DNA from: DATDAH01 sp963823495
GTDB taxonomy: Bacteria > Actinomycetota > Acidimicrobiia > Acidimicrobiales > DATDAH01
Assembly: GCA_963823495.1 (NCBI GenBank)
Contig: CAWGLV010000001.1
Location: forward strand, 2,542,001-2,606,000
DNA length: 64,000 nucleotides
Direction of reading: 5' to 3'
How positions within the stretch are numbered: position 1 is the first letter of the stretch; each line of letters starts with the position of its first letter. Below the pieces are notes generated by a model, which had not been told where the DNA came from, did no database searches, and saw only the letters and a program-made list of their open reading frames with translations. Shown one piece after another: positions 36,343 through 43,277 of this stretch. The position numbers were made by a program, and so were the translations under genes.

Positions 36343-37590
36343 GTGGACATCGCCGGGCCCAGGATCACCACCTTCCCCGAACAGGGGGCGAGCGCCGAGG
36401 CGCTGCTGGCCGAGATCGACCAGGAGCGAGAGGGCGACATCGACTGGCGCGGCGGTCGGGCCTTCAGCCTCGTCTACCACCACGATGACCCGGTGCTCGA
36501 GGGCCTCCAGCACGACGTCGCAGGTCGCTTCCTGCACGAGAACGCGCTCAACCCCTTCGCGTACCGGACCCTGCCCCGCATGGAACAGGAGGTCGTGCTG
36601 ATGGCCGGCGACCTCCTCGGCGGTGAGCCGGGGGCCGGATCCCTGACCTCCGGTGGCACCGAGAGCATCTTCCTGGCGGTGCAGGTGGCCCGGGACCACG
36701 CCCGGGAGGCGGGCATCACCACGCCGGAGCTCCTGACCGCCGAGACCGCCCACCCGGCCTTCGCCAAGGCGGCGAAGTACCTGGGCCTGGCTCACCGGAG
36801 GCTCCCGGTGGGCGAGGACCTGCGACTGCACGGCGACCAGGTGGCCGAGCGGATCGACGAGAACACGGCCCTCGTGGTGGGATCGGCGCCGTGCTACCCC
36901 TACGGCGTCATCGATCACATCCCGGAGATCGCCGCCGCGGCACGGGACGCCGGGGTGCTGTGCCATGTCGACGCCTGCCTCGGAGGCTGGCTGCTGCCGT
37001 TCTGGGAGCAACTGGGCGAGACCGTGCCCCCGTGGGACCTCCGGGTCCCCGGGGTGACCTCCTTGTCGGCCGACGTCCACAAGTACGGCTACTCCACCAA
37101 GGGCGCGTCCACGGTCCTCTATGCCTCACGGGACCTCTACCGCCACCAGTTCTTCCTCTACGACGAGTGGCCGGGCGGTCTCTACGGCTCCTCCACCTCC
37201 GCCGGCACCCGGGGTGGCGTCCCCATCGCCGAGGCCTGGACCACCGTCACCCACCTGGGCGCCGAGGGGTACCGCCGACTGGCCGGGACCGTCCGCGACA
37301 CGACGCGCGCGTTCCAGGCGGGGATCCGGGCCATCGAGGGTCTGGAGATCACGGGTGACCCCGACCTCTCGGTGTTCGAGTTCGGCTCGGCGACCCTGGA
37401 CATCGGCGGCGTGGGCGACGCCATGGACGACCGGGGATGGCACCTGGACCGCCAGCAGGGTGGCCTGCACCTCATGTTGTCGCCCGGCCACGCGGCGGTG
37501 GCCGATCGGTTCCTGGCCGACCTGGGGGAGTCTGCTCGCCACCACGACGCGAGCAGGGGCCGCGAGGCCACCTACGGCGGGACGGTCTGA
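36343..37590 (+). CDS. PLP-dependent enzyme, sphingosine-1-phosphate lyase/group II decarboxylase-like
   Basis: This 415-residue fold-type I PLP enzyme has 'GSLTSGGTESIFLAVQ' (phosphate-binding region), 'HVDACLGGWLLPF' (cofactor Asp) and 'SADVHKYGYSTKGASTVLY', with the Schiff-base Lys near residue 247. The last motif and the overall order match sphingosine-1-phosphate lyases, which split phosphorylated long-chain bases into an aldehyde and phosphoethanolamine. Amino-acid decarboxylases are the alternative. There is no membrane anchor, as in other bacterial homologues. The gene for the MobA-rhodanese protein follows after 16 bases. Confidence 0.82.
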   Translation: MDIAGPRITTFPEQGASAEALLAEIDQEREGDIDWRGGRAFSLVYHHDDPVLEGLQHDVAGRFLHENALNPFAYRTLPRMEQEVVLMAGDLLGGEPGAGSLTSGGTESIFLAVQVARDHAREAGITTPELLTAETAHPAFAKAAKYLGLAHRRLPVGEDLRLHGDQVAERIDENTALVVGSAPCYPYGVIDHIPEIAAAARDAGVLCHVDACLGGWLLPFWEQLGETVPPWDLRVPGVTSLSADVHKYGYSTKGASTVLYASRDLYRHQFFLYDEWPGGLYGSSTSAGTRGGVPIAEAWTTVTHLGAEGYRRLAGTVRDTTRAFQAGIRAIEGLEITGDPDLSVFEFGSATLDIGGVGDAMDDRGWHLDRQQGGLHLMLSPGHAAVADRFLADLGESARHHDASRGREATYGGTV

Positions 37591-37606
37591 CCTGCGCTTC
37601 GTCGGG

Positions 37607-38509
37607 ATGGTCCTGACCGGCGGGGCCAGCCGGCGCATGGGGTCCGACAAGGCCCTCCTGGAGCTCGACGGCGTGCCGCTGGCCCGACGCGTGGCCGACG
37701 CCCTCACGGCCGCCGGGGCCCGGCAGGTCCTCGCCGTGGGCGGCGATGTCGACGCGCTCCGGGCCCACGGTCTGGACGTCGTGCCCGATGAGCACCCGGG
37801 GGAAGGCCCGCTCGGCGGCATCCTCACGGCCCTGGCGGCGACCGACGAGGAGGTCGTCGTCGTGCTGGCCTGCGACCTCCCCGCCGTCGACCCGGCGGCC
37901 ATCACCGCGGTCGTCGACGCCCTCGGCGACGCCGATGCCGCCGCCCCCTGGCACGACGGGCGCCACGAACTGCTCCACGCGGCCTGGCACCGGCGGGCGG
38001 AGAACCACCTGCGGGCGGCCTACGAGGCAGGGGAGCGGGCGCCGCGCCGAGCGGTGACCGGCCTCACGGTCGCCTCCGTGACCGGTCTGACGCCCGCGGC
38101 GCTGGCCGATGCCGACGACCCCGCCGACCTGCCACAGACCGGACCCATGCCGGACCGGCCCCACCGCCCCGGGTACCCTGCCCCGATGGACGTGCCCGAG
38201 ATCGACGTGGCCGAACTGGCGCGGCAGCGGGAGGCCGGCGCGGCGATCCTCGATGTCCGCAACCCCGACGAATACGCCGTGACCCACGTGCCCGGCGTCG
38301 TCCTGATCCCCCTGGGCGAGCTCGTCGAGCGCGTGGCCGAGGTCCCGTCCGAGGGCACCCTCCCGGTGATCTGCCGCTCCGGGAACCGCAGCCGACAAGC
38401 GGCGGAGTGGCTGCGGGGCCAGGGCATCGACGCGGTCAACGTGGCTGGCGGAATGCTGGCCTGGACCGAGGCCGGACTGCTGGTCGAGTCCGGTGGGGCG
38501 ACCACCTGA
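37607..38509 (+). CDS. MobA-like nucleotidyltransferase fused to rhodanese
   Basis: This 300-residue protein has an N-terminal molybdenum-cofactor guanylyltransferase-like domain ('VLTGGASRRMGSDKALL', 'ACDLPAVDP'; about 1-185). A Pro-rich linker and a C-terminal single rhodanese domain with active-site Cys in 'PVICRSGNRSRQAAEWLRGQG' (about 195-300) follow. MobA attaches GMP to molybdopterin, and rhodanese moves sulfane sulfur. ATG 37607 gives a very short first strand. Inside the linker TACCCT lies six bases before in-frame ATG 38186, so free rhodanese may also be made. Confidence 0.82.
   Translation: MVLTGGASRRMGSDKALLELDGVPLARRVADALTAAGARQVLAVGGDVDALRAHGLDVVPDEHPGEGPLGGILTALAATDEEVVVVLACDLPAVDPAAITAVVDALGDADAAAPWHDGRHELLHAAWHRRAENHLRAAYEAGERAPRRAVTGLTVASVTGLTPAALADADDPADLPQTGPMPDRPHRPGYPAPMDVPEIDVAELARQREAGAAILDVRNPDEYAVTHVPGVVLIPLGELVERVAEVPSEGTLPVICRSGNRSRQAAEWLRGQGIDAVNVAGGMLAWTEAGLLVESGGATT
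38174..38179 (+). promoter_or_regulatory. Internal -10 box before the rhodanese domain
   Basis: TACCCT six bases before in-frame ATG 38186 within the MobA-rhodanese gene, at the domain boundary. It predicts a leaderless mRNA for the separate 107-residue rhodanese. Confidence 0.45.
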
Positions 38510-39714
38510 GCGAATCGACCCCCGTCGTCGTCACCGAGCCCTCGGGGCTGGCCGATCTCCTCCGTCGACTGCGCGACGTCGAGGTCTGGGCCTTCGACAC
38601 CGAGTTCCACCGTGAGCGCACCTACTTCCCCGAACTGGCGTTGGTGCAGTTGGCGTGGGACGACGAGGTGGTGCTCGTCGACCCGCTTCAGGTGGACATC
38701 GCGCCGATGGCCGAGCTGCTCGAGGGCCCGGGCCTGGCCGTGGTCCACGCCGCCAGCCAGGACCTCGAGGTCCTGCTCACCACCTGCGGCACGGTGCCCA
38801 CGAGGCTCTTCGACACCCAGCTGGCCGCCGGGTTCCTGGGCTCCTCGACGCCGTCGCTGTCCACGCTCCTGTCCGGCGAGCTCGGCGTCCACCTGCCGAA
38901 GGCCGACCGCCTGAGCGACTGGCTGCGACGGCCCCTCTCCTCCCGACAGCTGGACTACGCCGCCGCCGACGTGGCCCACCTGGTCGAGCTGCAGGCCAAG
39001 CAGGAGGCTCAGCTGGTCGAACGGGGCCGACTGGCCTGGGCGGAGGGTGAGTTCGCCACCCTGGTCGCCGAAGCCCGCACAGGCCGGGATCCCGAGGAGG
39101 CGTGGCGCAAGGTCAAGGAGGCCCGCCGCCTCAAGGACCGGCCCGCCGCGGTGGCCCGGGCCGTCGCCGCGTGGCGGGAACGGCGGGCGGCGGAGGTCAA
39201 CCGCCCGGTGCGCCACGTCCTGTCCGATCTGGCCGTCGTGGCCATCGCCCAGCGAGCACCCCGCACCCGTGAAGAGCTGGCCGCCGTGCGCGGCGTGGAC
39301 CGGGGGGTCAGCAAGGGGGGCGTCGGTCGCGCCATCCTGGAGGCCGTGCAGGTCGGGCTCGAAGCCGAGCCCCCGGCCGAGGACAACGCCCCCGAGCTGC
39401 GACGCGACCTGCGCCCGGCCGCCACGCTGGCCTCGGCCTGGCTGGCCCAGCACGCCCGTGATCTCGACCTGGACCCGGGGTTGCTGGGCACCCGATCCGA
39501 CATCGAGGGCTACCTCAGTGGTGACCCCGCCTCCCGGCTGAGCTCGGGCTGGCGATCCGAGGTCGTGGGCCTGGCCTTGGACGGGCTGGTGGACGGCTCG
39601 GTGGCCGTCGCCTTCGCCGACGGCGAGTTGGTCCTCGAGGCGCGTTCGCACGTGCCGATGACAGCGCTACAATCCGATGTCCAGGCACGCCAGGGTGGGG
39701 AGAGCGCCCCGTGA
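38506..39714 (+). CDS. rnd: Ribonuclease D (DEDD exonuclease with HRDC)
   Basis: This 402-residue 3'-5' exoribonuclease has exo I 'FDTEFHRERTYFPELALVQL', exo II 'HAASQDLEVL' and exo III 'YAAADVAHL', which give the DEDDy residues, followed by an HRDC domain (about 205-290) and a helical C-terminus. It acts in tRNA and structured-RNA maturation. No ATG, GTG or TTG lies in frame before exo I. The likely start is CTG 38506, whose CTGA overlaps the rhodanese stop exactly as GTGA/ATGA do elsewhere here. Confidence 0.87.
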   Translation: MSESTPVVVTEPSGLADLLRRLRDVEVWAFDTEFHRERTYFPELALVQLAWDDEVVLVDPLQVDIAPMAELLEGPGLAVVHAASQDLEVLLTTCGTVPTRLFDTQLAAGFLGSSTPSLSTLLSGELGVHLPKADRLSDWLRRPLSSRQLDYAAADVAHLVELQAKQEAQLVERGRLAWAEGEFATLVAEARTGRDPEEAWRKVKEARRLKDRPAAVARAVAAWRERRAAEVNRPVRHVLSDLAVVAIAQRAPRTREELAAVRGVDRGVSKGGVGRAILEAVQVGLEAEPPAEDNAPELRRDLRPAATLASAWLAQHARDLDLDPGLLGTRSDIEGYLSGDPASRLSSGWRSEVVGLALDGLVDGSVAVAFADGELVLEARSHVPMTALQSDVQARQGGESAP

Positions 39715-39724
39715 ACATCACCCC

Positions 39725-39913
39725 ATGAAGAAGGGTCGGCATCGCCGATTCGAAGAGGCCCGAGCGCTGAAGCGCACGCGCACCGACTTCGACGACGTCC
39801 TCGAGGGCACCGACCAACAGGCCTGCGCCGAGTGCGGGGCCGAGCCGGGCGACGAACACGCCAGTTGGTGCCTCGCGGCCGAAGCCCTGAAGGAAGAGGA
39901 CTGGGCCGGCTGA
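39725..39913 (+). CDS. Small zinc-ribbon-like protein
   Basis: This 62-residue basic-then-acidic protein contains 'CAECGAEPGDEHASWC' near its C-terminus: a CxxC, His and Cys set that could bind one zinc. The N-terminus (MKKGRHRRFEEARALKRTR) is strongly basic, as in nucleic-acid or ribosome-associated small proteins. A consensus-like TACAAT at 39668-39673 precedes it. ATG 39677 would extend the protein by 16 residues; I prefer ATG 39725 for its composition. Function unknown. Confidence 0.6.
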   Translation: MKKGRHRRFEEARALKRTRTDFDDVLEGTDQQACAECGAEPGDEHASWCLAAEALKEEDWAG

Positions 39914-39926
39914 GCCGGCACCGGAT

Positions 39927-40985
39927 CTAGCGACCCCCGGCTGGCTCTGCCAGCGCCCGGTCGATGGCCCGTTCCACGTCGCTGGGGTCCATGACCATCA
40001 CCGCGGGACGGCCACCGGCCCGGGCGGTCAGCGCGTGTTCGGCCCGTTCACGGTTGCGGTCCCGCACCCGTTCGGGCACGTCGACCAGGACCCGTCCGAC
40101 CAGGATCCCGCTCGGTCGGCTGCGATCGCCGCGCCGGCGGGGGTGGTGGTAACGCAGCAGTCCCGACTGCAGCGTGCCCGCCACGGCCCGGAAGGGTTCG
40201 ACGGTGAGGCCACGGCGGCGCAGGGCCCGCACGATGGAGACGAGGACCGCGTGCTGGGCCCGGGTCCGGCGGTCACAGAACGGCAGGATGTCATCGGCTG
40301 CCAAGGGGTCCGCCACCCGAGCCAGCATCGTCAAGGCCGGGTTGTAGGTCGAACGGCGGTTGCCCGAGCGCGCCCGCCGCACCTCTCGAGGGCTCGGTCG
40401 GTGCCGCGCCACCGAGGAGAGGGCCCGGTGCTCGAGTAGGCGGCTCGCCCGCTGGCCGTTGTAGCGGGCCTGGCGCAGGGTGTCGTCGTCATAGGAGCGG
40501 GCCGAGATGGTGTCGACCGAACGCCCGGCGTCACGCACGCTCACCAGGGCCGCCACCAGGACGCGGTTCTCGGGGATGTCATAGGCACGCGACGGCGCCG
40601 CGCACACGTAGACGTCGTTGCGCCCGGCGCTCGAGGAGCGACAGGAGAAGGTCTCGGACCACAGCACCGGGCCCCGCAGCTCGCCCCGACACTCCTCGGG
40701 CTGGTTGCTCATCGAGATCGACAGCGACCGGATGGTCTGGGGTGTCGCGTCCAGCAGCGCCTCGGCCTCCGGGCAGGTCGCCAGCATCGCCCCGGTGAGC
40801 TGCTTGACCACGTTGGGCGACAGGCCGAGGACCGAGTCGACGGCCTCGACCACGCTGAAGGGTCGCCGGAGGAGGTCCCACAACTCGTGGGTGGCCGTGC
40901 GCTCACCGCCGACCGGCTCGGGGTCGGTGCCCGACCGCCGCGTACCGGCGCCCGGCAGCGGCGCCTCAGAGGGCGAGGTCGACAC
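39927..40985 (-). CDS. McrC/DUF2357-like partner of the adjacent McrB-like ATPase
   Basis: This is a basic protein of about 352 residues without membrane segments. A middle motif 'AYDIPENRVLVAALVSVRDAG' resembles the ENR motif of DUF2357 domains found in McrC-like proteins that work with McrB GTPases. The C-terminal third is Arg-rich and I see no convincing PD-(D/E)XK nuclease motif. The start is uncertain: GTG 40985 has a GAGG ribosome site and overlaps the ATPase gene by 20 bases. Family assignment is tentative. Confidence 0.55.
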   Translation of the reverse strand: MSTSPSEAPLPGAGTRRSGTDPEPVGGERTATHELWDLLRRPFSVVEAVDSVLGLSPNVVKQLTGAMLATCPEAEALLDATPQTIRSLSISMSNQPEECRGELRGPVLWSETFSCRSSSAGRNDVYVCAAPSRAYDIPENRVLVAALVSVRDAGRSVDTISARSYDDDTLRQARYNGQRASRLLEHRALSSVARHRPSPREVRRARSGNRRSTYNPALTMLARVADPLAADDILPFCDRRTRAQHAVLVSIVRALRRRGLTVEPFRAVAGTLQSGLLRYHHPRRRGDRSRPSGILVGRVLVDVPERVRDRNRERAEHALTARAGGRPAVMVMDPSDVERAIDRALAEPAGGR

Positions 40986-41901
40986 CGAGGACCTCACCCA
41001 TGGTGCGCTGCACCTCCGCCTGCTCAGGCGGATCGAAGAGGCCCTCGATCGTCCGGTAGAGCTTGGTCGCCCGCAGGTCGTCGAAGCCCTCGAACTGGGG
41101 CAGGAAGTAGGCGTAGAACACCTCATAGAGCAGTCGCGACGGCGTGGGCCCGTCCTGGGCGCGCCGCGCCGCGTACTTGGCGGCATCGAGGTACACGGCC
41201 GGGCCCAGGTCGGTGAACTTGCGCAGGCAGAGGAGGCGGCTGACGATCTCGCCGGAGCCGTCGAGCAGACGTCGGTAGGACTCGTCGTCGGGTGCGCCCA
41301 CCTCGATGAACGCGAAGCGGCGCATCAGGGCGTAGGACATCTCGAAGAGCAGGTTCTTGTCGAAGACGTTCATCGTCGCCACGATCCGCCACTTGCTGGG
41401 CAGGCGGATGACGTCGGTGTGGGGTGGGGGTTCCACGCCGGCGGGCACGATCGAGAGCGGGTTGGGCGTGCCCTTGCGCTTGAACGGCAGCACCACCGGC
41501 TGTCCCGACAGCACGGTGAACAGCTGACCGAACGCGCGGTCGAAGTTCGAGCGGTTGAGCTCGTCGATGACCAGCCAACGTCCACTCTCGATGGCGTCCA
41601 CGAACAGGCCGGGGCGGAAGATCAACCCCTCGGCGGTCGGTTGGAGGCCACCGATGGTCTCATAGGTCGTCCACTCGGTGGTGGCGGTGGTGGGCAGGTA
41701 CCCGGCGCAGAGCATGGCCCGTTGGGCGACCTCGGCACCCATGTAGGCCAGCGTGGTCTTGCCCGTCCCCGGGGGGCCGGTGAGGATCACGTGCTTGCCG
41801 GAGTCGATGGCCGCGACGAACTGGTCGAGGACGTGGTTCGGGAACATCATCCCGTGCGTGGCCGCGGTCCGTTCGAGCTCCTGTGCGGTGAAGGCACCCA
41901 T
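40966..41901 (-). CDS. McrB-like AAA+ ATPase
   Basis: This 311-residue AAA+ protein has Walker A GPPGTGKT (42-49), Walker B 'WLVIDELNRSNFDRAFGQL' (Asp113, Glu114), sensor 'VATMNVFDKNLL' and an arginine finger region 'ALMRRFAF'. 'DELNR' and 'TMN..D' are signatures of McrB/MoxR-type motors. McrB proteins bind GTP and drive restriction of modified DNA with McrC. Here no DNA-binding N-terminal domain is present, only about 30 residues. It diverges from the small gene at 41952 and overlaps its partner gene. Confidence 0.8.
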   Translation of the reverse strand: MGAFTAQELERTAATHGMMFPNHVLDQFVAAIDSGKHVILTGPPGTGKTTLAYMGAEVAQRAMLCAGYLPTTATTEWTTYETIGGLQPTAEGLIFRPGLFVDAIESGRWLVIDELNRSNFDRAFGQLFTVLSGQPVVLPFKRKGTPNPLSIVPAGVEPPPHTDVIRLPSKWRIVATMNVFDKNLLFEMSYALMRRFAFIEVGAPDDESYRRLLDGSGEIVSRLLCLRKFTDLGPAVYLDAAKYAARRAQDGPTPSRLLYEVFYAYFLPQFEGFDDLRATKLYRTIEGLFDPPEQAEVQRTMGEVLGVDLAL

Positions 41902-41938
41902 TGCGTGTCCGGTCGGCCGAAACCGCCCTCCCGTGAGC

Positions 41939-41944
41939 CAAACT
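41939..41944 (+). promoter_or_regulatory. -10 box of the 70-residue protein gene
   Basis: CAAACT lies seven bases before ATG 41952. Confidence 0.35.
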
Positions 41945-41951
41945 GGCGACC

Positions 41952-42164
41952 ATGGCCGAAGAGTTCGATGACATCCGTCACCGCCTGGAGGCGATCAGCG
42001 AGGAGATGGCGGACCTGGCCATCGAACGGCTGCGCGAGTCCATCGACGCCGGGGGAGCAGAGCTGCCCGTCGACGAACGACGCCTCACCCGCGCCCGGAG
42101 GGCGGTGGACAAGGCGGTGGGGCTCCTCCGGGAACCCGACGACAGCGCCTGGTCGATCGACTGA
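41952..42164 (+). CDS. Small conserved helical protein
   Basis: This 70-residue acidic, all-helical protein has 'MADLAIERLRESIDAGG' and 'RRLTRARRAVDKAVGLL', a pattern I associate with a short uncharacterised actinobacterial family. There is no membrane segment and no metal site. It stands alone between the divergent ATPase gene and the convergent LOG-family gene, with a leaderless-type box seven bases before its ATG. Function unknown. Confidence 0.7.
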   Translation: MAEEFDDIRHRLEAISEEMADLAIERLRESIDAGGAELPVDERRLTRARRAVDKAVGLLREPDDSAWSID

Positions 42165-42190
42165 TCGCAGGAGCGTCGTTCGACCGGCGG

Positions 42191-43270
42191 TCAACCCCGC
42201 GGGGGCGCCTCCATCGCGGACAGGACATCGGGCGCCGAGTCCAGGGCGTTGATGCGGGCGATGAAGTCGTGCAGCTGCCCGAAGTGGCGGATGTCGAAGT
42301 CCATCACCAGCCGCGGGGCCTCGAGCTGGTCCCCGTCCTCCACCTCCGGTGGCAGCGGACCGCTGGCCTCGATGCTCCCCGTGGCCGAGAGCAGGGCGCC
42401 GAACTCGTCGTTGAGCATCGCCAGCTCCGCGGTGGTGGGTTCGACCGCCAGGCGGATCACCAGGGTCCTGCCCACCCACCGGATCGAGTGGTAGTTGCGG
42501 TAGAAGCCGAGCACCGCCTCCACGGCGACCGCGACATCGTCGGTGATCGTCACGATGCCCAGGTCCTCGGGGGAGATGTAGCCGCCGGCGGCCACGTGCT
42601 CCAGGGTGAACCGACGCCATCCCTCCCAGTAACCGCCGCCGGGCTCGTCGAGGAACACGATGGGGGTCGGCACCGACTTGCCCGTCTGTTGGAGGGTCAA
42701 CAGCTCGAAGGTCTCGTCCAGGGTCCCGAACCCGCCGGGCAGGCAGATGAAGCCCTGCGACTCCTTCACCAGCTCCAGCTTCCGGGTGAAGAAGTACTTC
42801 ATGGAGATGAGCTTGTGGTCGCCGCGGATGAACTCGTTGGCCTCCTGCTCGAAGGGCAGCCGGATGTTCACCCCGAAGGACTTCTCCCGCCCCGCCCCCT
42901 CCAGACCGGCGGCCATGATCCCGGGGCCGGCCCCGGTGACGACCATCCACCCCTGGTCGGCCAGGGAGCGGGCGACGTCACGGGCGGCACGGTAGAGCGG
43001 GTCGTCGGCCAGGATCCGGGCCGAGCCGAAGATCGTCGCCTTGGGTCGGTTCCGGTAGGGGGCGAACGCGTTGAAGGCCGCCCGCATCTCCGCCAGGGCC
43101 GCCGCGGTGATCTTGAGATCGAGCCGGTCCGCGTCGTCACCGGCCAACAGGACACCCGAGGCCACGATGTCGAACAGCAGGTCACGGTCGTCGGTGGCCC
43201 CGCATTCGTCGAGCAGTGCCTCGATCTGTCGGTCGATGGCGGGCGACCCCGTCCGGACCCGCCGACTCAC
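42191..43270 (-). CDS. LOG-family (TIGR00730-like) Rossmann protein with C-terminal extension
   Basis: This 359-residue protein has 'MVVTGAGPGIMAAGLEGA' and the signature 'CLPGGFGTLDETFELLTL' of the LOG family (once called lysine decarboxylases), whose characterised members cleave cytokinin or purine ribotides. The first 75 residues are helical, and about 110 residues follow the Rossmann core, longer than usual. The extension ends with 'DFDIRHFGQLHDFIARINAL', resembling a small ferredoxin-like or ACT-like domain. The real substrate is unknown. Confidence 0.85.
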   Translation of the reverse strand: MSRRVRTGSPAIDRQIEALLDECGATDDRDLLFDIVASGVLLAGDDADRLDLKITAAALAEMRAAFNAFAPYRNRPKATIFGSARILADDPLYRAARDVARSLADQGWMVVTGAGPGIMAAGLEGAGREKSFGVNIRLPFEQEANEFIRGDHKLISMKYFFTRKLELVKESQGFICLPGGFGTLDETFELLTLQQTGKSVPTPIVFLDEPGGGYWEGWRRFTLEHVAAGGYISPEDLGIVTITDDVAVAVEAVLGFYRNYHSIRWVGRTLVIRLAVEPTTAELAMLNDEFGALLSATGSIEASGPLPPEVEDGDQLEAPRLVMDFDIRHFGQLHDFIARINALDSAPDVLSAMEAPPRG

Positions 43271-43277
43271 CGGGCCG

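Noticed and set aside
39668..39724. ATG 39677 as start of the zinc-ribbon protein, only three bases after TACAAT.
   Set aside because: Spacing is too short for the leaderless pattern and the extra 16 residues are antisense-like. ATG 39725 is kept with doubt.
39927..40985. A PD-(D/E)XK nuclease motif in the McrC/DUF2357-like protein.
   Set aside because: Acidic residues near the C-terminus do not give the D..(D/E)xK arrangement. I left the nuclease unassigned.
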